Origin: an uncultured bacterium
GTDB lineage: Bacteria > Patescibacteria > Paceibacteria > UBA9973 > Zambryskibacteraceae
NCBI GenBank assembly: GCA_903918125.1
Contig: CAIXDB010000041.1
Span: forward strand, 1 to 19,050
DNA: 19,050 nucleotides
Direction of reading: 5' to 3'
The position numbers were made by a program, and so were the translations under genes. Position 1 is the stretch's first letter, and every line of letters starts with the position of its first letter. Below the pieces are notes generated by a model that saw only the letters and a program-made list of their open reading frames with translations, had not been told where the DNA came from and searched no databases. Shown here one piece after another: positions 7,669 through 14,577 of the stretch.

Positions 7669-8745
7669 ATGAAACAGAAAATCCAAAACATTCTTTCTCG
7701 TCCGAGATTGGTCATTGGCGTTGCGGTCGTGCTTGCACTCATTGTTGGTGTGGCAAGCTACACGTACCATGAGAAAACACTGACCAGCCAGTTTGCAGAT
7801 GTCGAAATGGCTTCCACAACTTCCGACGTACTGGCCGGCTCCTCGTCGCAGGACTTAACCTTGGCCTTTCCGGTCGGTGGACGCATCAATAGTGTTTCCG
7901 TCAAAGTCGGTGACATAGTCACGGCCGGTACGGTTTTGGCGTCGCTTGATTCGGAAAACGCCGTCGGTGCGATTAACCAAGCAAAAGGTGCGTACACTGC
8001 CGCGCAAACCGCGTATCAGAAACTTGTGGACGGTGCGTCGACGCCGGACATTGACGTTGCCAAAGTGGCGCTTGCAAACGCACAGACTGCATATACCACT
8101 ACGGTCGCACAACAAAAAGTTGCGGTCGCAAACGCGTTTTCCGCACTGATGAACTCGGGGATTACGGCAGTGTCCTCTCCGACCAACACAACACTGGGCG
8201 CGCCAATCATTTCAGGAACGTACACTGGAACGGAACAAGGTGTGTACACTGTTAAAACGTACTCGACCGGCAGTGGTATTTACTTTTCTGTCGACGGTCT
8301 CGAAAACGGAGGCAATATGCCGGCAAGTGCAACACCGTCACCACTCGGTACGCGCGGGTTGTACATACAATTTCCACTCTCCGTTCAGACTGGCAACGAG
8401 TGGACAGTGACCATTCCAAACACCGAATCGCCGACATATCTCGCGACCGAAAACGCCTACCAATCAGCACTTCAAAACCAAACGCAGGCGGTCAGTGGTG
8501 CGCAGGGTGCGGTGGACGTTGCGCAGGCTGCACTCAACCAGAAACTCGCCGGCGCTCGTTCGGAGGATCTCAACATTGCGGCGGCGCAAGTGGAAAGTAC
8601 GCAAGGCGCTTTGCAGATGGCGGAGGCGGCGTACAACAATACAATTATTACGGCGCCGGTTAACGGAAAAGTTGTAAACGTGTCCATAACCGCCGGCCAG
8701 ATTGCCACGCCGAACACGCCAGCTATCGAACTTATCGCACAATAA
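7669..8745 (+). CDS. HlyD/RND-type efflux adaptor, coiled-coil part without beta-barrel
   Basis: A 358-aa membrane-anchored periplasmic-adaptor-like protein (membrane fusion protein family). One N-terminal transmembrane segment at about 13-31. Lipoyl-domain first half at about 65-95 (GGRINSVSVKVGDIVTAGTVL). A long Ala/Gln-rich helix at about 97-161, then a Thr/Gly-rich beta segment at about 165-255, then a second Ala/Gln-rich helix at about 259-323. Lipoyl second half at 325-358 (ITAPVNGKVVNVSITAGQI). The protein stops exactly where the beta-barrel domain of ordinary HlyD/AcrA-type adaptors begins. The roughly 90-residue beta insertion between the two hairpin helices is also unusual. The next gene starts 1 nt after the stop, so the two are co-transcribed and probably translationally coupled. 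A TTGTAC-17-TTATGT promoter lies 9 nt before the ATG; no Shine-Dalgarno is visible. Confidence 0.85.
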   Translation: MKQKIQNILSRPRLVIGVAVVLALIVGVASYTYHEKTLTSQFADVEMASTTSDVLAGSSSQDLTLAFPVGGRINSVSVKVGDIVTAGTVLASLDSENAVGAINQAKGAYTAAQTAYQKLVDGASTPDIDVAKVALANAQTAYTTTVAQQKVAVANAFSALMNSGITAVSSPTNTTLGAPIISGTYTGTEQGVYTVKTYSTGSGIYFSVDGLENGGNMPASATPSPLGTRGLYIQFPLSVQTGNEWTVTIPNTESPTYLATENAYQSALQNQTQAVSGAQGAVDVAQAALNQKLAGARSEDLNIAAAQVESTQGALQMAEAAYNNTIITAPVNGKVVNVSITAGQIATPNTPAIELIAQ

Positions 8746-8746
8746 T

Positions 8747-9388
8747 ATGACTGAACAAACAAACACCAGGAAGAGTTTTCTACAAAATCCAATCGCCCAA
8801 AGTGGCATCGGCATCGTTGTGGTGTTTTTGGCACTCGGCGGATTTATTTACTGGCAGGAGAGCTACGGCACGATTTTCATTGAGAATTCATACATCACCG
8901 CGCCGATTATAAACCTTTCGTCCGACACTGCCGGCACGCTGAACGCGCTGTATGTCAAGGAAGGCGACACGGTGCAAGCGAATGTTCCGGTGGCGCTCGT
9001 CGGCACGAACATTGTTGCGTCGAAACAAGACGGTATCGTCACGTTCACGTCCGACAACATCGGCACATATTTTCCACCGGGCGGTACGATTGTCTCGATG
9101 ATTCATCCGGAAGATATGAAAGTGGTCGGCGCGATCGATGAAACGAAAGGGCTCGATCAGATTAAACCCGGACAAAAAGCGACGTTTACCGTAGATGCAT
9201 TTGGTGGCAAAACATACGTCGGAACAGTGGACAGTGTCGGCGAAACCGCTGACGATACCGGCGTGGTCTTCGACATTTCCGACAAACGTCCAGTCAAACA
9301 GTTTGACGTAAAAGTGGCGTTCGACGTTGCAAAATATCCCGAGCTGAAAAACGGCATGTCCGCCAAAATTACGGTCTACACAAAATAA
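8747..9388 (+). CDS. HlyD/EmrA-type adaptor, lipoyl plus beta-barrel without coiled coil
   Basis: A 213-aa membrane-anchored adaptor-like protein. ATG 8747 sits 1 nt after the previous stop (TAA-T-ATG), and upstream in-frame codons overlap the previous gene. Transmembrane segment at about 19-36, lipoyl-like domain at about 44-118 in which the two halves are joined directly with no helical hairpin, then a beta-barrel region at about 121-213 with the HlyD_D23-like pattern IKPGQKATFTVDAFGGKTY and a final KNGMSAKITV. The lipoyl start ENSYITAPIINLSSDTAG resembles EmrA-type proteins. It supplies the domain missing from the preceding protein and precedes the MFS pump by 1 nt. Together the three genes resemble an EmrAB-like efflux set with the adaptor in two parts. 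Substrate is unknown. Confidence 0.85.
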   Translation: MTEQTNTRKSFLQNPIAQSGIGIVVVFLALGGFIYWQESYGTIFIENSYITAPIINLSSDTAGTLNALYVKEGDTVQANVPVALVGTNIVASKQDGIVTFTSDNIGTYFPPGGTIVSMIHPEDMKVVGAIDETKGLDQIKPGQKATFTVDAFGGKTYVGTVDSVGETADDTGVVFDISDKRPVKQFDVKVAFDVAKYPELKNGMSAKITVYTK

Positions 9389-9389
9389 C

Positions 9390-10886
9390 ATGGAAGGCAT
9401 AGACGACAGTAAAAAAGGTTCGCGTTTGCGGTGGTGGATTTTATTGACGGTCATCATCGGAACGTTTTTGGGACGTCTCGACCAAACCATCGTCAACCTC
9501 GCTCTGCCGAAAATTATCGACGACTTCGGCATCACCGTGTCCGCCGCGGGGTGGATTGCTACGGCGTACATTATCGCCAACGCAATTTTCGTACCGATTT
9601 GGGGCAAGCTCGGCGACACTATTGGTCGCAAAAAAGTCTACTTGCTCGGTTTCTCCATTTTTATTTTCGGTTCGGTGCTCGCCGGACTGTCGTGGAACCT
9701 CTCGTCGATGATTTGTTTCCGTGTCATTCAAGCCATCGCCGGCTCGGCCGACTATCCGACCGCCATGGCAATTCTCGCGGTGACGTTTAAGGAGGGAAAG
9801 GAGCGCGCGCAGGCACTCGGCATCTGGTCGTCGTCTTTCGCGGGGGCGATTGTGTTCGGTCCGCTTCTCGGCGGTCCTTTAATCGATGCATTCGGCTGGC
9901 GCTCGGTCTTTCTCGTCAACCTACCAATCGGCATCCTCGGCATTTTTATGGCGTTACGTTTCATCAACGAATCGCGCTCGGAAGTCGAAACAAGATTTTT
10001 TGACTGGTGGGGTGCGATTGTGCTCGGCGGAATGCTCTCCTCGCTCGTGCTTGTGCTCGACCAAGGCTCCGACTGGGGCTGGCTTTCCGTGTCCAGCATC
10101 CTCTGCTATTTCCTGGTCGTCGCATTACTCGGCTTGTTCATCAAAATCGAACAGCGCGTGCCCGAGCCGATCGTCGACCTCAAATTTTTCAAAATTCCGG
10201 CGTTTGTCAACACGCTCGTTAACAACTTTGTCGTGTTCATGGGCATGACCGGCGGTATTTTTCTCATTCCCGTGTTTGCACAAACATTTCTCGGCTACAA
10301 TGCCACCGAGTCCGGTTACCTGTTCATCCCGATGGCAGCAGCGCTCATGCTTGCGTCGCCGATCGGCGGTATGCTCATGGGCAGGGTGCAAGCGCGGTAC
10401 GTTATTTTCTGGAGTACCATCGTCGCGGCGGTCGGAATTTTCATGTTTATCGGCCTCGACCCTCGTTCCAGCGCCCTCGACATCATCATTCCGCTTTCCG
10501 TCATGGCATTCGGACTCGGTTTCGGCATGGCGCAACGCACGAATGTCATCGCCTCTGTCGTTCCGCAAAGTGAAATCGGCGTGGCGTCGTCGGTGCTTGC
10601 GCTTGTGCGAAATATTTCCGGTGCCTTCGGTATCGCCATTTTTGCAACGATACTGGACAACCGCATTTACACAAATGTGCTGACCATAAACAGCTTTAGT
10701 CGGCTGACCAGTCACATTCCGACAGACATTCAAACGTACATCGGAGTCATTTCGCTCAAAGCTCAAGTCGACGCGTACGACTATGTTTTTCTCGTCGCGT
10801 CCATCATCGTCTTCCTCGGCTCGTTCACTGTTTTGTTTATGAAATTGCAAAAAGAGCGGACGGACATCGAGGTGCAGGTGGAATAG
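9390..10886 (+). CDS. DHA2-family MFS multidrug transporter (EmrB/QacA type)
   Basis: A 498-aa proton-driven drug exporter of the major facilitator superfamily. The number of hydrophobic segments and the length fit the 14-transmembrane DHA2 family. Signature motifs: LDQTIVNLALPKI at 30-42 (motif D1 region), GKLGDTIGRKK at 72-82 (motif A in loop 2-3), and the antiporter motif C region with FGPLLGGPLIDAFGW at 156-170 followed by RSVFLVNLPIG. Arg111 in CFRVIQAIAG matches the conserved motif B Arg. The C-terminal tail is short and charged. Last gene of the three-gene operon, starting 1 nt after the adaptor stop (TAA-C-ATG) without a Shine-Dalgarno. I see no convincing hairpin after its stop. Substrate cannot be told from sequence. 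Confidence 0.93.
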   Translation: MEGIDDSKKGSRLRWWILLTVIIGTFLGRLDQTIVNLALPKIIDDFGITVSAAGWIATAYIIANAIFVPIWGKLGDTIGRKKVYLLGFSIFIFGSVLAGLSWNLSSMICFRVIQAIAGSADYPTAMAILAVTFKEGKERAQALGIWSSSFAGAIVFGPLLGGPLIDAFGWRSVFLVNLPIGILGIFMALRFINESRSEVETRFFDWWGAIVLGGMLSSLVLVLDQGSDWGWLSVSSILCYFLVVALLGLFIKIEQRVPEPIVDLKFFKIPAFVNTLVNNFVVFMGMTGGIFLIPVFAQTFLGYNATESGYLFIPMAAALMLASPIGGMLMGRVQARYVIFWSTIVAAVGIFMFIGLDPRSSALDIIIPLSVMAFGLGFGMAQRTNVIASVVPQSEIGVASSVLALVRNISGAFGIAIFATILDNRIYTNVLTINSFSRLTSHIPTDIQTYIGVISLKAQVDAYDYVFLVASIIVFLGSFTVLFMKLQKERTDIEVQVE

Positions 10887-10907
10887 CATCAACTGTGAGC
10901 AACTAAC

Positions 10908-10936
10908 TTGAATTTAATATAAAAATACATAATAAT
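10908..10936 (+). promoter_or_regulatory. Promoter of the RhuM-Fic gene, predicted leaderless
   Basis: TTGAAT (10908-10913), 17-nt spacer, AATAAT (10931-10936), then 6 nt to the ATG at 10943, all in a very A+T-rich stretch. There is no Shine-Dalgarno. Confidence 0.55.
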
Positions 10937-10942
10937 TATATT

Positions 10943-11935
10943 ATGCAACCAAAGAAATTAAAAACTACAAAAAATATTGTCATCTATCAAGCAAAATCTG
11001 GGGCTATTGAGCTCAAGGGCGATTTTGGTAATGAGACATTGTGGGGAACACTCAATCAGATTGCAGAGCTTTTTGATGTGCAAAAAGCAGCTGTATCAAA
11101 ACATTTAAAAAATATTTTTGAATCTGGAGAGCTTGTTTCAAAACGAACTGTTTCCATTTTGGAAACAGTTCAAAATGAAGGAAATCGTAAGATCAAGCGT
11201 AATATAGAGTTCTACAATCTTGATGCTATTATAGCTGTGGGTTATCGAGTAAACTCAAAAAAAGCGACAGAATTTAGAATGTGGGCGACAAAAACACTTC
11301 GAGGATACATCGTCGACGGATATGCCATAAACAAAACTCGCGTCGCCAAAAATTACGAGCAGTTTTTGGGTGTGGTTGAAAATATAAAAAAACTTCTGCC
11401 TGCCGGCTCCGCGGTCAATCCATCTGACGCCGTTGAGCTCATTTCGCTTTTTGCCGATACCTGGCTCTCACTCGACGCGTATGATCGTGAGATTTTACCA
11501 AAAGGAAAACTGACAAAATGGGCGGTGGATATGACTGTGGAAAAAATCAGTGAACACTTACGACAGCTCAAACACTCGCTCGTGGAAAAATCTGAAGCAA
11601 CTGATATTTTTGGCAATGAACGATACGATGGTGCGGTGTCCGGCATCGTCGGCAATGTCATGCAGTCTTTCGGCGGACAAGAAGTGTACCCGACTGCCGA
11701 GGAAAAGGCGGCACATCTTTTGTATTTCATGGTCAAAAATCATCCTTTTACCGACGGTAACAAACGTAGCGGCGCGTACGCTTTCGTGTGGTTTTTGAAC
11801 CAGGCAAAAATTTTGGATACCAATCGACTTACTCCGTCCGCACTGACCGCACTGACAGTGCTGGTTGCTGAAAGCAACCCGGACCACAAAGAAAAAGTGG
11901 TCAGACTTATTCTGAATTTAATTTCAAAGAAATAA
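10943..11935 (+). CDS. RhuM-like N-terminus fused to a Fic/Doc domain
   Basis: A 330-aa cytoplasmic protein. Residues about 1-130 match the RhuM (virulence-associated) family, with helix-turn-helix-like LNQIAELFDVQKAAVSKHLK and the family stretch FYNLDAIIAVGYRVNS then FRMWATKTLRGYIVDGYAIN. Residues about 190-330 form a Fic/Doc domain with the active-site motif HPFTDGNKRSG at 267-277. Catalytic His267 is present. The Lys-Arg after the Asn corresponds to the Doc form (H-P-F-x-x-G-N-K-R) rather than the AMP-transferase form (G-N-G-R). Fic proteins transfer AMP or other phosphate-containing groups to target proteins, and Doc phosphorylates EF-Tu. No separate antitoxin gene lies next to it, so it could be a regulator or a self-contained toxin. 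The first ~350 bases are much more A+T-rich than the rest, suggesting mosaic origin. Confidence 0.88.
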   Translation: MQPKKLKTTKNIVIYQAKSGAIELKGDFGNETLWGTLNQIAELFDVQKAAVSKHLKNIFESGELVSKRTVSILETVQNEGNRKIKRNIEFYNLDAIIAVGYRVNSKKATEFRMWATKTLRGYIVDGYAINKTRVAKNYEQFLGVVENIKKLLPAGSAVNPSDAVELISLFADTWLSLDAYDREILPKGKLTKWAVDMTVEKISEHLRQLKHSLVEKSEATDIFGNERYDGAVSGIVGNVMQSFGGQEVYPTAEEKAAHLLYFMVKNHPFTDGNKRSGAYAFVWFLNQAKILDTNRLTPSALTALTVLVAESNPDHKEKVVRLILNLISKK

Positions 11936-11959
11936 CTACGACTTTTCAGATAAAGTAAA

Positions 11960-11981
11960 AGCCCGATCTTTCGACCGGGCT
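11960..11981 (-). terminator. Terminator hairpin for the minus-strand gene at 12005
   Basis: Read on the minus strand, AGCCCGGTC and GATCGGGCT pair around a GAAA loop with one mismatch, followed by TTTTACTTT. It lies about 25 nt past the stop of the unknown 348-aa gene. It can also form on the plus strand, where it lacks an immediate U-tract. Confidence 0.65.
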
Positions 11982-12001
11982 GCCTGACTACAGGCTTTTT
12001 T
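11982..12001 (+). terminator. Terminator hairpin for the RhuM-Fic gene
   Basis: GCCTG (11982-11986), loop ACTA, CAGGC (11991-11995), then six T. It is adjacent to the 11960-11981 hairpin, so each convergent gene appears to have its own stem. Confidence 0.75.
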
Positions 12002-12004
12002 CCA

Positions 12005-13051
12005 TCAAACTTCAGCTTTTTTACTCCTCGGTCGCCCGCGATGTTTCGGCTCCGGAATGAGTTGCTTGAACTTCTTATGAGTTTCGCTCTCCGGGTCCGA
12101 CCAATTAACGATCCACTTGTACATATCTGTGGCGTTTTCTGTCGGAACCTCATCGGCATGATCGACCACAAAATGGAACAGGAGATTGGCGAATTCGTTG
12201 TCTTCGTAATCTGAGGCAATATCGGAGATTTGGCGAAGAGAAGACATCCCCGTTCGCACCTCGACTTTGCCGGATTGCACCAATCTTTCGACGGCGTTTC
12301 CGATCAAAGTTCTGTAATTTAGGAAGCCCGAAAGCTCTTTGTAGAGACGAGTGAGAAGATACAGGTCGTTTTTTGCCTCACCTGTCGCCGCCAGAGCTTC
12401 GAGTCTTCTGGTGTAGTGTGGATGCTGAGGCGGAAAACGATGACCGAGTCGCAGAACCTCGTCCTCGGTCGGGTTATCGCCGAGCAATTGCTTGGCAACT
12501 TCCAGATACTGTTCTTTGGTGAGCGAACCGGCAAAGTTTACAACCCTCTTTTTGCTGAGGTTGAAAGAATGCGGGCCGCTGAATTGCGACAGATATGCCC
12601 ATTCCTCGCGTGTCGAAGCGAGAGGGTAGAGGTGTTGGGCAATGTCGCGCTGTTCTCTTTCGTGCCAGTCGCGACTCTCGGGACTATAATATGTATGTCC
12701 TTTGAATTCGTCACTGACAATGTCGCTGATAGCTCGCCACTCCGTGAAAGTGGAAGCCAGCTCTTTCATCTTGGCGTATCCTTGCCGATGCCACTTCCAG
12801 AACGAGTAACCTCTTAGTCTCTGAGAAGCCAGATACCACACTTTGGCCGTAGCAAAATCCGCATGAGTCAAGATCACCAAAGCTTTCGCCTTGGCTTTCT
12901 CGACGACATCCGCAGAAGTGTTTTTGTGCTCGAGCAATTGGAAACATTGCTCGGTTGTGATAATTTGCCACAAGTTTTCCGGCAGCTCGTTCTCATAGAG
13001 GAGAACTGCCAGAGGGAAACCGATGCGTTCCACTGCGATGTTGAAATCCAC
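12005..13051 (-). CDS. Unknown all-helical protein with AT-hook-like tail (348 aa)
   Basis: I do not recognise the family. The start is placed at GTG 13051 because AGAGGAG lies 7 nt upstream, the best ribosome site in the window; an upstream in-frame TTG at 13132 would cover the -35 box. No signal peptide, transmembrane segment or recognisable catalytic motif. Predicted mainly helical, with loosely repeating Trp/Tyr-rich blocks: FTEWRAISDIVSDEF, REEWAYLSQFSG, NDLYLLTRLYKELSGF and SLRQISDIASDYED. The last two-thirds could be a helical repeat scaffold. The C-terminus is basic and ends with HRGRPRSKK (RGRPR at 338-342), the core of an AT-hook, which suggests contact with A+T-rich DNA. Composition is balanced. 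It diverges from the 72-aa gene at 13226 and shares an intergenic region with it. A replication, repair or defence role is possible but unsupported. Confidence 0.7.
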   Translation of the reverse strand: MDFNIAVERIGFPLAVLLYENELPENLWQIITTEQCFQLLEHKNTSADVVEKAKAKALVILTHADFATAKVWYLASQRLRGYSFWKWHRQGYAKMKELASTFTEWRAISDIVSDEFKGHTYYSPESRDWHEREQRDIAQHLYPLASTREEWAYLSQFSGPHSFNLSKKRVVNFAGSLTKEQYLEVAKQLLGDNPTEDEVLRLGHRFPPQHPHYTRRLEALAATGEAKNDLYLLTRLYKELSGFLNYRTLIGNAVERLVQSGKVEVRTGMSSLRQISDIASDYEDNEFANLLFHFVVDHADEVPTENATDMYKWIVNWSDPESETHKKFKQLIPEPKHRGRPRSKKAEV

Positions 13052-13058
13052 GTTTAAT

Positions 13059-13065
13059 CTCCTCT
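13059..13065 (-). promoter_or_regulatory. Strong Shine-Dalgarno that sets the GTG start at 13051
   Basis: AGAGGAG on the minus strand, 7 nt before GTG 13051. It is the clearest ribosome-binding site in the window and decides the start of the 348-aa gene. Confidence 0.8.
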
Positions 13066-13103
13066 GAAATTTGATGATTGCAAAGTACTCCAAACCCGAG
13101 GAA

Positions 13104-13132
13104 AAGATAACATAATTAGAATGATTAGTCAA
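13104..13132 (-). promoter_or_regulatory. Promoter of the 348-aa gene with a real 5' leader
   Basis: Minus strand TTGACT (13132-13127), 17-nt spacer, TATCTT (13109-13104); a second TTGACA lies 8 nt upstream (13140-13135). The predicted start point gives a leader of about 45 nt that contains the Shine-Dalgarno, unlike most genes here. Confidence 0.55.
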
Positions 13133-13179
13133 TTTGTCAAGTGATACAAAATATGGTTGTATATAAGTTGGTGGTATTC

Positions 13180-13204
13180 CTCTGCGACTGGAATCGTAGC
13201 GGAG
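13180..13204 (+). promoter_or_regulatory. Imperfect hairpin in the leader of the 72-aa gene
   Basis: CTCTGC (13180-13185) pairs with GCGGAG (13199-13204). After one mismatch, AC pairs with GT around a 7-nt loop. The stem ends 8 nt before the AAAGGAA ribosome site at 13213-13219, so it could influence translation or transcript stability. Confidence 0.4.
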
Positions 13205-13225
13205 TACTTCTGAAAGGAACCAAAA

Positions 13226-13444
13226 ATGAGTACACAGAAAATGACCAGAGAAGAAATGCTTGCTCTGATGAAGAGCAGTTGTTCAAAGGATGAGTGGAAC
13301 CAGAACTGTCGAAAAGTCAAAGAAGCTTGCGATGACAACCGCGCCATCTGGTATCCGCTGATCTCGAGCGTCCTCGATGAGACTTGTGAGAAGATGACGG
13401 GCACCAACCCGAGCCTCGGTCCATATCTTCCACGTTTTCAGTAG
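13226..13444 (+). CDS. Small Cys-containing protein of unknown function (72 aa)
   Basis: I do not recognise it. A 72-aa soluble, acidic-to-neutral, largely helical protein with four cysteines (19, 28, 35 and 54) and no membrane segment. C-x8-C-x6-C is not a known zinc-binding spacing, but the four together could bind a metal or form disulfides. The tail GTNPSLGPYLPRFQ is probably unstructured. AAAGGAA at 13213-13219, 6 nt before the ATG, is a good Shine-Dalgarno, and a strong terminator follows, so it is a complete single-gene unit. It diverges from the 348-aa unknown gene. The small size and own terminator also allow a coding role that is only part of a structured RNA unit. Confidence 0.6.
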   Translation: MSTQKMTREEMLALMKSSCSKDEWNQNCRKVKEACDDNRAIWYPLISSVLDETCEKMTGTNPSLGPYLPRFQ

Positions 13445-13463
13445 TTACAACCAAGAAAACATT

Positions 13464-13509
13464 AGCGGTCAAACTGGTCTTTCCGACTAGTCTTGACCGC
13501 TTTCTTTTT
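13464..13509 (+). terminator. Strong intrinsic terminator after the 72-aa gene
   Basis: AGCGGTCAA (13464-13472) pairs with TTGACCGCT (13493-13501). Inside it, ACTGGTC pairs with GACTAGT (one G-T pair, one bulged C) around a TTTCC loop. A T-rich tract follows. The ychF ATG lies 26 nt further on. Confidence 0.88.
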
Positions 13510-13535
13510 GTTCAAAATTTCGTTAAACTGGCTCT

Positions 13536-14534
13536 ATGAATTTATCCATCGGAATCGTCGGATTGCCGAACGTGGGAAAATCCACGCTGTTTAATGCGTT
13601 GACGAAAAAGTCTGTGCCGGCGGAGAATTATCCGTTTTGCACCATTGATCCGTCGGTCGGTATCGTGCCGGTGCCGGACGAGCGACTCTGGAAGCTCTCG
13701 GCATTTTCAAAATCAGCCAAAACTATTCCGGCGGTTGTGGAGTTTGTGGACATTGCGGGACTGGTCAAGGGCGCATCGGAAGGCGAGGGACTTGGGAACA
13801 AATTCCTGCAAAACATTCGCGAAACGGACGCCATTGTGCAAGTGGTGCGGATTTTTGAGGACGCGGACATTATTCATGTGCACAATCAGGTCAACCCGCT
13901 ATCCGATATTGAAGTCATCAACTTCGAGCTCATTTTGGCGGACGCGGAAACGGTCACGAAACGACTCGGCAACTTGCAAAAGGACGTCAAAGCCGGGCGC
14001 AAAGAAGCGATTTTTGAAAATGAAGTTTTGGTGCGAGTCGATGCGGCGCTCAAGGCTGGGAAGCTGGCGCGGGAACTTGTGCTTGATGAAAAAGAATTGC
14101 CGGTAGTCAAGCAACTTAACTTGCTGACGATGAAGCCAATGATGTTTGCACTCAATGTATCACAAGCGACCGAAAACCGTCGCGACATCACGTCAAAAAT
14201 CCCCGGGCTTTTTGTGGAAATCGACCCGGTCTTTGAAACCGGTCTCGATGATTTGATTAAAAAAAGTTACGAGTTGCTCAATCTCATCACCTATTTCACA
14301 ACAGGCGAGGACGAGTCGCGAGCGTGGACGATACAACGTGGCTCGACTGCGCCCGTGGCGGGCATGGCGATACACACCGACTTCCGCGACAAATTCATCC
14401 GCGCGGAGGTGGTGCACTGCGACGACCTGCTCTCCGCCGGCTCGTACGCCACTGCGCGTGAGCGGGGACTGGTGCGAACGGAAGGGAAGGAGTACGTGGT
14501 TCGCGACGGCGACGTGATTGAGTTTAGGATATAA
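13536..14534 (+). CDS. ychF: Ribosome-associated P-loop ATPase YchF/OLA1
   Basis: Universally conserved Obg-family nucleotidase that prefers ATP and binds ribosomes; linked to stress responses. The 332-aa protein has the P-loop GLPNVGKS at 9-16, the YchF-typical NYPFCTIDPSVG, the G3 region DIAGLVKGAS followed by GEGLGNKFL, a helical insert, and a C-terminal TGS domain (about 250-332) with FFTTGED-like YFTTGEDESRAW and KEYVVRDGDVIEFRI. It is shorter than E. coli YchF (363 aa), mainly in the helical insert. At the base-specificity motif, where YchF normally has N-x-x-E, this copy reads NVSQ (207-210), so Glu is replaced by Gln. A TAAACT box 6 nt before the ATG could drive a leaderless transcript, though no matching -35 box is seen. 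Confidence 0.95.
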   Translation: MNLSIGIVGLPNVGKSTLFNALTKKSVPAENYPFCTIDPSVGIVPVPDERLWKLSAFSKSAKTIPAVVEFVDIAGLVKGASEGEGLGNKFLQNIRETDAIVQVVRIFEDADIIHVHNQVNPLSDIEVINFELILADAETVTKRLGNLQKDVKAGRKEAIFENEVLVRVDAALKAGKLARELVLDEKELPVVKQLNLLTMKPMMFALNVSQATENRRDITSKIPGLFVEIDPVFETGLDDLIKKSYELLNLITYFTTGEDESRAWTIQRGSTAPVAGMAIHTDFRDKFIRAEVVHCDDLLSAGSYATARERGLVRTEGKEYVVRDGDVIEFRI

Positions 14535-14548
14535 AAGGAAAAGGATGA

Positions 14549-14572
14549 AAAGGATGATGCCCATCATTTTTT
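14549..14572 (+). terminator. Short hairpin terminator, degenerate repeat copy 2
   Basis: ATGAT (14554-14558), loop GCCC, ATCAT (14563-14567), extended by G-T and A-T pairs into a T-run. Bases 14548-14565 match the right half of copy 1 over 18 nt, but the left arm GGATGGGCATCATC is missing. It lies 14 nt past the ychF stop. Confidence 0.65.
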
Positions 14573-14577
14573 AAAAA

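Noticed and set aside
8888..9631. Minus-strand open frame across the adaptor and MFS genes
   Set aside because: It spans two well-supported genes on the other strand and has the Arg/His-rich look of a shadow frame.
10125..10892. Minus-strand open frame opposite the MFS gene, rich in Asp, Arg and His
   Set aside because: Antisense of hydrophobic membrane codons typically yields such charged sequence; no promoter or ribosome site.
10943..13509. Toxin-antitoxin or defence island made of the RhuM-Fic gene and the unknown pair
   Set aside because: The genes are separated by two opposing terminators, are not co-transcribed and no antitoxin-like partner is recognised; only their adjacency supports it.
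14531..14548. AAAGGAAAAGGATGAAAAGGATG run as tandem repeat or ribosome-binding site
   Set aside because: It is a short purine-rich stretch after ychF; ATG 14619 is too far away for a Shine-Dalgarno and the repeats are only a few bases long.
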